Assembly: GCA_051208035.1 (NCBI GenBank)
Contig: JBPJFZ010000002.1
Span: 364,529-428,528, forward strand
Reading direction: 5' to 3'
DNA: 64,000 nucleotides
From: JACKOB01 sp024234575
GTDB taxonomy: Bacteria > Pseudomonadota > Gammaproteobacteria > Pseudomonadales > Oleiphilaceae
The notes beneath the pieces were generated by a model that did no database searches, was not told where the DNA came from, and saw nothing but the letters and a program-made list of their open reading frames with translations. Of the stretch, positions 16,557 through 26,371 are shown piece after piece. The position numbers and the translations under genes are program-made. How positions within the stretch are numbered: the first letter of the stretch is position 1; every line of letters begins with the position of its first letter.

Positions 16557-17716
16557 TGAAACAGTTAAAGACACCGATACTCACTGCGTGGGATAACCCT
16601 TTGACCTATGCCATTGGCAGTAATCAATCCTCTGCTTTTGTAAAGCCAGAGGTGATGAGCGTGCCCTCTGCCACCGCTTTTAGCGGGGAACCACAGCTAG
16701 AGAAATTCGCTTCTTTGGCCCCGATTAATCCGGATGACAAACGTATAGTGAATGCCAGTATCGATATTAACCAGCTGGCACCATTCAAGTATCCATGGGC
16801 GTGGGAGTATTTTCTCAATGCCAATAAAAACCATTGGACACCGCTGGATATCAACATGGCCCAGGATGTGTACGACTACCATCATAAATTGACGGTCGAA
16901 GAGCGGCATGTCTATGAAAACGTGCTCGCTTACCTGACGACGTCAGACATATTAGCCATGCGTAATATCGGTCTGGCGGTGATGGAAAAAATGACCGCAC
17001 CAGAGCTGCAGATATACCAGGCCCGCCAGGTTTATGAAGAAGCGCTGCACACCTGGACCTATCAGCACTGCATTGAAACCATCGGTCTTGATCAGGGCGA
17101 CATCTACAACCGGTATCGGGTTGTACCGGAAATCTATGGCAAAATCAGGTTGGCCAATCAGCGACTAAGCAATGTGCTCAAATCAGACCTTGATTTAACC
17201 AACCGCGACAATCTGGAAGAGTTTGCGATGTCTTATCTCTTTTTTGCCGCTGTTTTTGAAGGTTGCTGGTTCTATAACGGGTTTAGTCCCATCTTCGCAT
17301 TGCAGCGGCGCGGCTTGATGAAAGGCACTGCAGAGCAGCTGCAGTACATTATGCGGGACGAAGTGATGCATTGTGCTTTTGGGTTGCGAGTAGTGAGGCA
17401 GCTGTTGTTGGAAGAAAAACTGACCCTCGACCCGAAGGCATTGCAAACAATGTGGGAAGAATCTGATGCGGCCGAAAAAGCCTATGCCGGTTATATTCTG
17501 CGTGATCCTATACTGGGCTATAACGCAGAGGATCATCATGGCCAGTTTCGCTATATTGCCAACCGACGTGCGCGGCAGTTAAATCTAGCCGAACCCTTTC
17601 CGGGGGCCACATTGCGGCTCGACTGGCTGGATGAACAAGCCAGCATGCGCAAAGAGAAGAACTTTTTCGAAACACGGGTAACAGAGTATCAAACCGGTGC
17701 AGCGTTGAACTGGTAG
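16556..17716 (+). CDS. nrdB: Class Ia ribonucleotide reductase, beta subunit
   Basis: A 386-residue diiron-tyrosyl radical protein. EEALHTWTY near residues 160-168 holds the Glu and His iron ligands and the radical Tyr four residues after the His. DEVMHCAF near 267 holds the second Glu-x-x-His pair. It makes and stores the radical used by NrdA. ATG 16556 shares one base with the nrdA stop (TAATG), and GAGG lies eleven bases upstream; an in-frame GTG and ATG slightly earlier are less likely. Confidence 0.94.
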   Translation: MKQLKTPILTAWDNPLTYAIGSNQSSAFVKPEVMSVPSATAFSGEPQLEKFASLAPINPDDKRIVNASIDINQLAPFKYPWAWEYFLNANKNHWTPLDINMAQDVYDYHHKLTVEERHVYENVLAYLTTSDILAMRNIGLAVMEKMTAPELQIYQARQVYEEALHTWTYQHCIETIGLDQGDIYNRYRVVPEIYGKIRLANQRLSNVLKSDLDLTNRDNLEEFAMSYLFFAAVFEGCWFYNGFSPIFALQRRGLMKGTAEQLQYIMRDEVMHCAFGLRVVRQLLLEEKLTLDPKALQTMWEESDAAEKAYAGYILRDPILGYNAEDHHGQFRYIANRRARQLNLAEPFPGATLRLDWLDEQASMRKEKNFFETRVTEYQTGAALNW

Positions 17717-17800
17717 CGATAAAAGCTAGAGAACCATCAAGGATGAGGGCTCTCTAGCAGATTAATTACGTGGCTAGATTAATTGTGTTTCCTTCAGCGA

Positions 17801-20077
17801 CTACAGCTCGGCACGTAGTCGGTTTGCAGCACGCACCATGTTAGCCAACGCTGGTGTTACCTCGTCCCAGGAGCGGGTTTTCAGACCGCAATCCGGATTT
17901 ACCCAAAGGCGCTCTGGCGGAATGCTCTTCGCCGCTTTACGCAACAAATCAACGACCTGATCTTCAGAGCAGATATTTGGCGAGTGAATATCATACACGC
18001 CAGGGCCAATCTCATTGGGATAGCTAAACTCATCAAAGGCATCCAGTAATTCCATATCTGAGCGGGATGTCTCAATGGTGATGACATCCGCATCCATTTT
18101 TGCGATCGCGGGCATAATATCGTTGAACTCTGAATAGCACATATGTGTGTGTATTTGGGTTTGGTCAGATACCCCGTTTGCACTTAGACAAAAGGCGCTT
18201 ATTGCCCAGTCCAGATAGGTTTGCCATTGCCCCCGGCGCAGCGGCAGACCTTCTCGCAACGCTGCTTCATCAATTTGAATAATACCGATACCTGCTTTCT
18301 CCAGATCCTGCACTTCTGCCCGCACAGCCAGTGCGATCTGTTTGCAGGTAAGGTCACGGGGTTGATCATCCCGCACGAACGACCAGTTGAGAATCGTTAC
18401 CGGGCCAGTCAGCATGCCTTTCATTGGCTTGTGTGTTAGCGACTGTGCATACTTAATCCAGTCGACAGTCATGGGTTTTTCACGCGTAATATCGCCATAG
18501 ATAATCGGTGGTTTTACACAGCGAGAACCGTAAGACTGCACCCAGCCAAAATCACTAAAGGCATAGCCCGACAGCTGCTCACCAAAGTACTCGACCATGT
18601 CATTACGCTCAGGTTCGCCATGTACTAATACATCCAGGTTAATCTGCTCTTGCTGGCTCACGCAGACTTTAATTTCCGCTTTGATCCGCTGGCAGTAATC
18701 GTCTTCACTAAGCTTGCCTTGCTTATATAGAGCACGAGTTTGGCGTATCTCCGGGGTTTGCGGAAATGATCCAATAGTCGTGGTTGGAAACCTGGGCAGG
18801 TTTAGCAAATCTTTTTGGATACGGGCTCGCTCAGGGTAGGCGGACTGCCGCTGACTCATGCTGTCGTTAATATTGCTTAGCGCTTGTTTAACCGCCGGAT
18901 TATGGACGCGGGCTGATCGGTGTTTGCGGTCTATTGCCTGTTGATTGTCGTTAAGGGTTTCGGCAACGCTCTCTCTTCCATGCTTTAACGCCCGTGCAAT
19001 GACATCAAGCTCTGTCAGTTTTTGTATCGCAAATGACAACCAGGACCTGATCTCTGCATCGAGCTTCGTCTCACTCGCCAAGTCTACCGGCACGTGCAAC
19101 AAAGAACAGCTGGGAGCGATCCACAGTCGTTTTTGCAAACGAGCGTATATGGGCTCGAGCCAGTCCAGCGTCCTGTTAAGGTCGTTTTTCCAAATGTTTC
19201 GACCGTCAATAATACCCAGCGATAAAACCTTGTGTTGCGGCAACCAGTCAATAACTTTATGGACCTCGTCGCGGGCTCGTATCGCATCTAAATGCAACCC
19301 CTGAACCGGCAGCTCACAGGCCAGTTGCAGGTTTTCTTGTAGCTGACCGAAGTAGGTCGTTAGCAGCAAACTTACCGGGCTGCTTTTTAGATGATGATAG
19401 GCCAGATGAAATGCATGTCGCCAGCCAGATTCCAGCTCAGTGACCAGTGCAGGCTCGTCTATTTGCACCCATTTTATGCCAAGTTCATGCAGTTGGTTTA
19501 ACAGTTGGCTGTATACCGGCAGCAGCTGATCCAACAGCGCCAAACGGGACGTATCATCTTTGCTTTTGCCCAGCCACAAGTATGATACCGGGCCGATTAT
19601 CACCGGCTTGGCCGTGATACCCTGGGATATCGCTTCCTGCACTTGCTTAACCAATCGCTCGGCATTCAGACGAAAGGTTGTTTGCGCATCAAACTCCGGC
19701 ACGATGTAGTGATAATTGGTATCCAGCCATTTTGTCATCTCACCGGCAGCTGTGTAGCACTGACATGTATCAGATGGGCTTCTGCCGCGGGCAAGCCTAA
19801 AGTAAGCATCTTGTTCTGACCCATCAAGTTGATGAATCCGTGCCGGTATATTGCCAAGCGTCACGCTCATATCTAACACATGATCGTATAATGAAAAGTC
19901 ACCTACCGGGGTGTAGTCTAGATGGCTTTGAATCTGCCAGTTTTGCTGCCGTAAATCTGCGGCAACCTGTTCTAACGCCTCTGCTGTGCTTGATCCTTTC
20001 CAAAAAGATTCAAGCGCGTGCTTTAATTCGCGGTGGGGCCCAATGCGGGGAAATCCCAGGTTGTGTGTGGTTACCAT
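17801..20077 (-). CDS. metE: Cobalamin-independent methionine synthase
   Basis: A 758-residue enzyme that methylates homocysteine with methyltetrahydrofolate triglutamate without B12. The N-terminus begins TTHNLGFPRIGPHRELK, as in all MetE. Zinc ligands are visible as HTHMCYSEF (His and Cys near residues 643-645) and VNPDCG (Cys near 728), and FPTTTIGSFPQTPEIR starts the C-terminal barrel. GGAGTGAG precedes the ATG. It is divergent from metR with a 96-bp shared control region. There is no riboswitch in that short gap. Confidence 0.97.
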   Translation of the reverse strand: MVTTHNLGFPRIGPHRELKHALESFWKGSSTAEALEQVAADLRQQNWQIQSHLDYTPVGDFSLYDHVLDMSVTLGNIPARIHQLDGSEQDAYFRLARGRSPSDTCQCYTAAGEMTKWLDTNYHYIVPEFDAQTTFRLNAERLVKQVQEAISQGITAKPVIIGPVSYLWLGKSKDDTSRLALLDQLLPVYSQLLNQLHELGIKWVQIDEPALVTELESGWRHAFHLAYHHLKSSPVSLLLTTYFGQLQENLQLACELPVQGLHLDAIRARDEVHKVIDWLPQHKVLSLGIIDGRNIWKNDLNRTLDWLEPIYARLQKRLWIAPSCSLLHVPVDLASETKLDAEIRSWLSFAIQKLTELDVIARALKHGRESVAETLNDNQQAIDRKHRSARVHNPAVKQALSNINDSMSQRQSAYPERARIQKDLLNLPRFPTTTIGSFPQTPEIRQTRALYKQGKLSEDDYCQRIKAEIKVCVSQQEQINLDVLVHGEPERNDMVEYFGEQLSGYAFSDFGWVQSYGSRCVKPPIIYGDITREKPMTVDWIKYAQSLTHKPMKGMLTGPVTILNWSFVRDDQPRDLTCKQIALAVRAEVQDLEKAGIGIIQIDEAALREGLPLRRGQWQTYLDWAISAFCLSANGVSDQTQIHTHMCYSEFNDIMPAIAKMDADVITIETSRSDMELLDAFDEFSYPNEIGPGVYDIHSPNICSEDQVVDLLRKAAKSIPPERLWVNPDCGLKTRSWDEVTPALANMVRAANRLRAEL

Positions 20078-20155
20078 TATCTCACTCCTTCTATAAGAGT
20101 GGTTATCCTACGTGTTTCAAATAATGAAAAATAATGGTAATAATGCATAAATCTA

Positions 20156-20168
20156 TGAAGGAAATTCA
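20156..20168. promoter_or_regulatory. MetR operator
   Basis: TGAA-GGAAA-TTCA matches the MetR consensus TGAA-N5-TTCA exactly. It lies 5 bp before the metR start, overlapping its ribosome site, so it probably serves autoregulation. A second region, TTTCAAATAATGAAAA (20115-20130), carries the same half-sites in inverted order and is closer to the metE promoter. Confidence 0.7.
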
Positions 20169-20173
20169 TTAAT

Positions 20174-21082
20174 ATGTTAGAGAGAGCTCACCTGGCCATT
20201 GTTGCCGAAGTAGACAAATGCGGCACGCTTACCGAAGCCGCCGAGAAGCTTTGTTTGACGCAATCGGCGTTAAGCCATGCGGTTAAAAAACTGGAAGGCC
20301 AGTTAGGTACGCCGATATGGGAGAAGCAGGGGCGTGCACTGCGATTTACCACGGCAGGTTTGCAGGTGCTCAGCCTCGCTAATCGTTTGTTACCACAATT
20401 TGCCCACACCGAAAGCCTGATCGCACAAATCGCACAGGGGCAGCGGGGCACGTTGCGTATCGGTATGGAATGTCATCCTTGTTATCAGTGGTTGCTGCAG
20501 GTGGTCGAACCCTATTTAGAACAATGGCCAGATATTGATGTGGATGTGAAGCAAAAGTTTCAGTTTGGTGGTATTGGAGCCCTGTTTGCTTACGATATTG
20601 ATATTCTAATCACCCCGGATCCTCTGCTTAAACCGGGTTTGCGTTATCGTCCGGTGTTCGACTACGAACTGTGTCTGGTGGTGAATAATAAGCACGAGCT
20701 GGCAAACGCCTCCTGTGTTGAGGCGACAGATTTGTTGAGCGAAACCTTGATCACTTATCCGGTTGAGTCGGCCCGGCTGGATATATTCAGTCAGTTTTTG
20801 ATACCGGCTGGCTGTCGGCCAAAATCTCACAAAACTATCGAAACCACCGATATTATGTTGCAGATGGTGGCGTCAGGAAGGGGGGTTACGGCTTTGCCCC
20901 GTTGGTTGGTCGCGAAATACGCGCAAAGTTTACCCATCGTGCCCGTACCAATTGGCGCGTCAGGTATTTATAAACAGATATTTGTCGGCACCCGAGAGGC
21001 AGATATGGCGGTGGCTTATATCAATGGCTTTGTTGACTTGGCAAGCACTATAACCATTACTGGGGGGACGTTCCCTGATTGA
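20174..21082 (+). CDS. metR: LysR-type activator of metE
   Basis: A 302-residue LysR-family protein. The N-terminal helix-turn-helix reads LTEAAEKLCLTQSALSHAVKKLE (residues 18-40), and the effector domain begins LRIGMECHPCYQWLL near 95, very like MetR. It binds homocysteine and activates metE when methionine or B12 is short. It is divergent from metE, the classic arrangement. Confidence 0.93.
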   Translation: MLERAHLAIVAEVDKCGTLTEAAEKLCLTQSALSHAVKKLEGQLGTPIWEKQGRALRFTTAGLQVLSLANRLLPQFAHTESLIAQIAQGQRGTLRIGMECHPCYQWLLQVVEPYLEQWPDIDVDVKQKFQFGGIGALFAYDIDILITPDPLLKPGLRYRPVFDYELCLVVNNKHELANASCVEATDLLSETLITYPVESARLDIFSQFLIPAGCRPKSHKTIETTDIMLQMVASGRGVTALPRWLVAKYAQSLPIVPVPIGASGIYKQIFVGTREADMAVAYINGFVDLASTITITGGTFPD

Positions 21083-21100
21083 CCAGCGTTCCCGGTGAGG

Positions 21101-21814
21101 CTAATCATGGGGAGGTAAGTCGAACCACAGGGCTTCAAAGTTATCGGATTTGGATAAAATCGTCAGATCTGTGTTTTCACCAACGCCAAAACCATCACCA
21201 TTTACAAGATTATAATTTTCATTGCTTTCTAACTGCATCGCAGCCTCTCCGCGGACAATATGTAAATATCCAAATCGATTCTCAGTAGATAATCCTTGTG
21301 CTTTTTCCGCACTGAGCTTTACGCGATAAATACTTGCATCCTGATGCATGATTAATGACCCATTTCTACCATCAGCAGTAACGAGTTCTGTTAGTGGTGC
21401 TGATTGGGGGATGGCTTTTTGTTGGTAGCCTGGTTTTAGTCCTCTAACGTTTGGCTGCACCCATATTTGTAAAAATTTGAGTCTGGATGTTTCTGAGCCG
21501 TTGTATTCGGAGTGAGTAATGCCCGTTCCCGCGCTCATAATTTGTACTTCATCTTGTTTAACAACGAAGTGATTTCCCATGCTGTCCTTGTGCTCAATCT
21601 CACCTTCCAATATATAAGAAATGATCTCCATATCCCTGTGCGCATGGGTTGCAAACCCTGCCCCAGGGGCAACCGTATCGTCATTGATCACGCGTAGAGC
21701 TGAAAAACCCATGTGTTGAGGAGCATAGTAGTTGCCAAACGAAAAAGTATGGTAACTGTCGAGCCAGTCAAAATTAACATGTCCTCGTTGTTGTGCTCCG
21801 CGATAATACTTCAT
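21101..21814 (-). CDS. Pirin-family bicupin protein
   Basis: A 237-residue protein of the pirin/YhhW group. The N-terminal cupin has the metal ligands in HAHRDMEIISYILEGEIEHKDSMG (His, His, His, with Glu after GTGITHSEYN). FDWLDSYHTFSFGNYY at residues 15-30 is a hallmark of the family. Some members act as quercetin dioxygenases or redox sensors; the substrate here is unknown. It converges on metR, 18 bp apart. Confidence 0.88.
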   Translation of the reverse strand: MKYYRGAQQRGHVNFDWLDSYHTFSFGNYYAPQHMGFSALRVINDDTVAPGAGFATHAHRDMEIISYILEGEIEHKDSMGNHFVVKQDEVQIMSAGTGITHSEYNGSETSRLKFLQIWVQPNVRGLKPGYQQKAIPQSAPLTELVTADGRNGSLIMHQDASIYRVKLSAEKAQGLSTENRFGYLHIVRGEAAMQLESNENYNLVNGDGFGVGENTDLTILSKSDNFEALWFDLPPHD

Positions 21815-22063
21815 GGCTCTCTCCGTTGACGTTGTGAAAAAATATTTCTCAACCCGAATAATATGGATTGGCTTTAGCTAGGATAGTCTTCTGGCGGCAC
21901 CGATATATCGAAATATTCGTTATAAATGTCCATAAAATGTAAGCTTTATCGAACGAAATCCTCCTTTCGTGAGGGATGAAAAATTTCAGGCTGAAATCGA
22001 ACGTCTCCAAAAGCGTTGCTATACTCATTTGATTGAACTCTCCTAAACCATAGTGAATCGGGC

Positions 22064-22411
22064 ATGAGTAAAGAGAATAATAGGGCTGAATCATCAGCAG
22101 AAAACACCTATCGTGATCGCGCGCTTAAAATGTATCCCTGGGTGTGCGGACGCTGTGCCCGCGAGTTTACCTATAAAAATCTGTCTGAACTCACGGTACA
22201 TCATAAAGACCATAATCATGGTAATAATCCACCGGATGGCAGTAATTGGGAATTGTTGTGCTTGTACTGCCACGACTACGAGCATGCCAAGGTATTAGAG
22301 TCAAAGCATTTAGAATCCCAGCCGGGAGGCAAGAAAATTGCGCCAGCGACGTTTAAACCGTTTTCCGGGTTAGAGGATTTGCTCAAAAAAACCAAGAAAG
22401 AAACTGATTGA
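22064..22411 (+). CDS. yajD: HNH nuclease family protein, YajD-like
   Basis: A 115-residue protein with an HNH fold: CGRC (residues 27-30), then TVHHKDHNHGNN, N-W-x-LLCLYCHDYEH. The two Cys pairs bind a structural zinc and the His-His-Asn-His set the catalytic metal. YajD of E. coli is its likely orthologue; the role is not established. The protein is short and standalone, about 110 bp upstream of the V-ATPase operon. Confidence 0.85.
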   Translation: MSKENNRAESSAENTYRDRALKMYPWVCGRCAREFTYKNLSELTVHHKDHNHGNNPPDGSNWELLCLYCHDYEHAKVLESKHLESQPGGKKIAPATFKPFSGLEDLLKKTKKETD

Positions 22412-22520
22412 TTGAGCGGGATCAAAATCATTGCTATTGATCAGTTCAGAATGAGTAGCAGAAAGCCCGGTGTGCTTGCTTCCGGTTAAAACAAGAGCTT
22501 CATTGATTGCAGGAGCCATC

Positions 22521-23864
22521 ATGGAAAGTTTGTTTACGCGATATAACGGTATTACCAGCATCGTAGGGGATATCGTCACCCTTAATATAGATAGCCACGA
22601 TGCCATGGCCATTCCGCCGCGAAATCGTGATTTGGCCATTATCGAGCAAAATGGTCAGACATTCTCTCTGGCACAGATCACCAAACTCGCCGACAACGAA
22701 GTGTCGTTGCAGGTATTTGCTGGCACCAAGGGGTTGTCTAATCATGCCTCTGTGCGCTTTCTCGGCGAAACAATGCAGGCCATTTATTCCGAGAACATAC
22801 TTGGACGTATCTTTGGTGGCTCTGGTTTGGCCATCGATAATGGGCCTTCATTGTCACACGAACCACGGGTCGCGATTAATGGGCCAACGGTTAACCCTTC
22901 TGCCAGAGTGCTGGCGTCGAAAATGATTCGTACCAATGTGCCTATGATTGACGTGTTCAATTGTCTGGTAGAAAGCCAAAAGATTCCGATTTTTTCCGTT
23001 GCTGGTGAGCCTTACAACAAGTTCCTCTCTCGTATTGGCATTCAGGCCGATGCCGACGTTGTTATTTTCGGCGGTCTGGGACTTATCTACGATGATTACC
23101 ATAATTTCCGCAAGTCTTTTGAAGATGCCGGCGTGCTCTCGCGTACTGTCATGTATGTTAACCTGGCCTCCGACCCCGTAGTGGAGCGGTTGATGGTGCC
23201 AGATCTATGCCTGGCGGTTGCCGAGAAAATGGCTGTTGAAGAGGGCAAACGGGTGTTGGTCTTGCTCACCGACATGACCGCCTACGCGGATGCCATGAAA
23301 GAGATTGGCATCGCCATGGAACACATCCCCTCAAATCGGGGTTACATGGGAGATTTGTACTCGCAATTGGCCAAGCGTTACGAAAAGGCCTGTGATTTTA
23401 AAGGGGCAGGGTCAGTCACGATTTTGTCGGTAACTACCATGCCGGGTAACGACGTGACTCATCCGGTGCCGGATAATACCGGTTATATCACCGAAGGGCA
23501 GTTCTATTTGCATAATGGCGAGATTGATCCGTTTGGTTCTCTGTCGCGTCTAAAGCAGCATGTTATTGGCAAGCAAACCCGTGAAGATCACGGTCAGATT
23601 ATGAACACCATGATTCGATATTATTCTGAAGGGGTCGAAGCAGAGCAAAAGCAGGCGATGGCCTTCGATCTCAGTGAGTTTGATCGTAAATTGTTGAAGT
23701 TTAGTCAGTTATTTCGCCGTCGATTCATGAAGCTGGATGTCTCGTTACCATTGGAAGAAGCGCTGGATGCCTGCTGGGTGTTGCTTGCCGAGTGCTTTGA
23801 GAAAGACGAAGTTGTGATCAAGCAACAACTGAAGAACCAATACTGGGTGCCAGCGCATGGCTAA
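22521..23864 (+). CDS. ntpB: V/A-type ATPase subunit B
   Basis: This 447-residue subunit forms the non-catalytic nucleotide-binding half of the V1 hexamer. It shows GPTVNPSARVLASKMIRTNVPMIDVFN, IPIFSVAGEPYNKF (a degenerate P-loop, as normal for B), LVLLTDMTAYADAMKEI and PSNRGYMGDLYSQLA. ATG 22521 has AGGAG five bases before it; an in-frame GTG at 22470 is unlikely. It is the first gene of a seven-gene operon and overlaps ntpD by eight bases. Confidence 0.95.
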   Translation: MESLFTRYNGITSIVGDIVTLNIDSHDAMAIPPRNRDLAIIEQNGQTFSLAQITKLADNEVSLQVFAGTKGLSNHASVRFLGETMQAIYSENILGRIFGGSGLAIDNGPSLSHEPRVAINGPTVNPSARVLASKMIRTNVPMIDVFNCLVESQKIPIFSVAGEPYNKFLSRIGIQADADVVIFGGLGLIYDDYHNFRKSFEDAGVLSRTVMYVNLASDPVVERLMVPDLCLAVAEKMAVEEGKRVLVLLTDMTAYADAMKEIGIAMEHIPSNRGYMGDLYSQLAKRYEKACDFKGAGSVTILSVTTMPGNDVTHPVPDNTGYITEGQFYLHNGEIDPFGSLSRLKQHVIGKQTREDHGQIMNTMIRYYSEGVEAEQKQAMAFDLSEFDRKLLKFSQLFRRRFMKLDVSLPLEEALDACWVLLAECFEKDEVVIKQQLKNQYWVPAHG

Positions 23865-24483
23865 GATAGCCCTCAATAAAAGTGCTCTAAGCACCGAAAA
23901 GCAGAAGCAGGCCGCCTATGGGAAATATTTGCCATCCCTTGAGCTAAAGCAGAAGCAATTGCTGGTGGAGCGAAAGAAGGCAGAAAGGGCATTGGCTGAA
24001 CACCAGGAGCATATCGAACGGATCTTGCAGCAGGTTTACCATAAGTTGCCGATGCTGGCGGTGGATAGTATTTCTCTGGAAGGGTTAGTCGAAGTTGTTG
24101 AACTGGATATTCAGGAAGAGAACATGCTCGGCACCTTGCTACCAACTCTCAAGGGGGTCAAGTACCAGCGCACCCCCTACAGTTATTTAGCCCGCCCGCA
24201 CTGGGTAGATGAGGTTGCCAGCTCCCTTGAACAGGTTGTGCGCCTAAGGTTGGAAGAAGAAATTCTGCAGCGTCGAGTGAAGCGGCTGATTAAGGCTGCG
24301 CGTACCATTACCCAAAGGGTTAACTTGTTCTCCAAGATCTTAATTCCCAGCTCACAACAGAATGTAAAGCGAATCAGCTTGTTTCTCGCTGATCAGGAAC
24401 GTGCCGGTGTTGTCCGCTCGAAGTTAGCGAAGCAAAAGCATCAAGGTAACAAGGGCGTACCCACGGAGCCTGCAACGCCATGA
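23857..24483 (+). CDS. ntpD: V/A-type ATPase subunit D
   Basis: A 208-residue, mostly helical coiled-coil protein, the length and pattern of subunit D, the central rotor stalk. It starts KIALNKSALSTEKQK and has the late basic region RRVKRLIKAARTITQRVNLFSKILIP. It turns inside the A3B3 hexamer and transmits torque. It overlaps ntpB by eight bases and ntpI by four (ATGA), so expression is coupled. Confidence 0.92.
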   Translation: MAKIALNKSALSTEKQKQAAYGKYLPSLELKQKQLLVERKKAERALAEHQEHIERILQQVYHKLPMLAVDSISLEGLVEVVELDIQEENMLGTLLPTLKGVKYQRTPYSYLARPHWVDEVASSLEQVVRLRLEEEILQRRVKRLIKAARTITQRVNLFSKILIPSSQQNVKRISLFLADQERAGVVRSKLAKQKHQGNKGVPTEPATP

Positions 24484-26267
24484 CCATCGCCGTTCTCAAG
24501 AAACTTACACTCATTGGCGAAATCGAGTCAAAAACAGAAATACTCGATGGCCTGCAGCAACTGGGTGTTGTGCACTTGGTTGCCTTGGCAGAGCACGCTG
24601 ACGTCTACGCGCCCACAGACTACGAGAGACAAAAAGAAGCTCTGGCCTATCTGGATGCCGCACCGGCTAAACGCCGTCTGCAGCAGCCAAAATCCGGAGA
24701 CATTGCCGATGCGGTTAATCGTTGTCTGACAAATAAGGTGGCGCGGGAAGAGGTGCTTGATCAGCTGGAGTTATACACGCAGCGACGCAAAGAGCTTAAG
24801 CCATGGGGAGAGTTTGAGTATTCGCCACTCTCAGACCTGGCGGGGTATCGGTTGTGGTTTTACAAAATCCCCTTATCTAAAAAGAAGCTGCTGGCAGCAC
24901 TTGAATTACCCTGGCAAATTGTTAATGAAGACCACAATTACAGCTATGTGCTGGTCATCGCAGAAGAAGAGCCAACTTTTGAGCAGGTGCCTATTGCCCG
25001 TATTCACGTAGGCAATCTATCGCTAAGTGAGCTGGAGCAAGAGTTCGAAAAGGCGCAGGTTCGCCTGGAGGATTTGAATGCCGAACGGGAATCTCTCACC
25101 CGCTGGATTCTACCGTTACGAATTTCACTGGATGATGCGGTTGATCAGGCAGAGCTGCTGCAGGCTGCAGAAATGTCTTTTGATTCAACAGATTGCTTTG
25201 TGGTGCAGGGGTGGATTCCGGAAGAGAAATTGTTCTTGCTGGATGACCTGCGCCAGCACTTGCCAATGGCGTATCAAACTGCAGATGTCGAGGCGACAGA
25301 AGAACCTCCCACCTTGCTGCAAAATTCCAATCGTTATGGTGGCGGTGAAGAAGCGGTCGCCTTTTTCCAGCTGCCCGGTTATCGCTCCTGGGACCCGTCA
25401 CTACTGATCTTTTTCTCCTTTTCATTATTTTTTGCGATGATTTTATCGGATGCAGGTTACGCCTTTGTGCTTGCTTTAATTCTGGCGGCCTTCTGGAAAA
25501 AAAGCGGCCGTTCAGACACCGGCATACGCATTCGTAATCTCACCTTGTCGTTGATTGGCACCTCTATTGTTTACGGTGTATTGGTGGGCAGTTACTTTGG
25601 GGTCACCCCGGCAGAGTCAAGCCTTTTAGGTCATTTGCACCTGATTAATATGGACGACTTTAGCGCCATGATGAAGCTCTCCATAGGCGCGGGTGTGTTT
25701 CACTTGATTCTGGCCAATAGCATGGTTGCCTGGACAGAGCGTAAGACGCTGCAGGCGCTGAGTTCTGTTGGCTGGGTCTTAGTGATTGGCTTCAGTTTCT
25801 TCATGTGGCTAGAGTATCTGAAAACGGATGGGTTTAGTTTGTCCTCCTCAGCCAACACCAGCGGAATTGTCGTGGGTATTTTACTTATCCTGTTATTTAC
25901 CAGTGGGCGTAAAGTAACCCGTATGACGGACGCAGGAGCCCGAATCTTCGATGGCACCAAAGCGTTATATGGTTTGTCGAAAGCATTTGGTGATGCACTG
26001 AGTTATATGCGTTTGTTTGCACTGGGGTTATCCAGTGCCTCGCTGGCTGTCACTTTCAATACATTGGCAATAGAGGCGCGTGATTCGGTCTCGGCGGGTG
26101 GTGGCATTCTCTTCCTGCTGATTCTGATTTTTGGGCATGGCCTGAACTTTGTTCTGGGGATTATGAGTGGTGTGATTCATGGCCTGCGCTTAAACCTGCT
26201 GGAATTTTATAACTGGGGCGTTAAGGGGGAAGGTTACCCATTTAAGGCTTTCAAGAAACGGGGTTAG
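24480..26267 (+). CDS. ntpI: V/A-type ATPase subunit I (a-subunit)
   Basis: A 595-residue protein with a soluble coiled-coil N-terminal half (to about 305) and a membrane half of seven or more spans. The start (LKKLTLIGEIESKTEILDGLQQLGVVHL) is typical of subunit I. The C-terminal helix pair holds SKAFGDALSYMRLFALGLSSASLAVTFN, including the essential Arg that faces the K ring. It forms the ion half-channels and a peripheral stalk anchor. A 104-bp gap separates it from ntpK, longer than other gaps in the operon. Confidence 0.93.
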   Translation: MTIAVLKKLTLIGEIESKTEILDGLQQLGVVHLVALAEHADVYAPTDYERQKEALAYLDAAPAKRRLQQPKSGDIADAVNRCLTNKVAREEVLDQLELYTQRRKELKPWGEFEYSPLSDLAGYRLWFYKIPLSKKKLLAALELPWQIVNEDHNYSYVLVIAEEEPTFEQVPIARIHVGNLSLSELEQEFEKAQVRLEDLNAERESLTRWILPLRISLDDAVDQAELLQAAEMSFDSTDCFVVQGWIPEEKLFLLDDLRQHLPMAYQTADVEATEEPPTLLQNSNRYGGGEEAVAFFQLPGYRSWDPSLLIFFSFSLFFAMILSDAGYAFVLALILAAFWKKSGRSDTGIRIRNLTLSLIGTSIVYGVLVGSYFGVTPAESSLLGHLHLINMDDFSAMMKLSIGAGVFHLILANSMVAWTERKTLQALSSVGWVLVIGFSFFMWLEYLKTDGFSLSSSANTSGIVVGILLILLFTSGRKVTRMTDAGARIFDGTKALYGLSKAFGDALSYMRLFALGLSSASLAVTFNTLAIEARDSVSAGGGILFLLILIFGHGLNFVLGIMSGVIHGLRLNLLEFYNWGVKGEGYPFKAFKKRG

Positions 26268-26371
26268 TGGTTACACATAAAGTTATCTGACAGAGGCTGG
26301 CAGATATACCGCGACGGAAACGAACAACATTAAAAATAGCCGTGAGAACGGGAACTACCGGGAGAAAAGAA

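Noticed and set aside
20078..20173. A B12 riboswitch for metE
   Set aside because: The gap is only 96 bp and lacks the B12 box; MetR control explains it better.
21849..22094. 81-codon minus-strand frame between pirin and yajD
   Set aside because: It has no recognisable domain, an odd residue mix, and overlaps the yajD start; read as non-coding.
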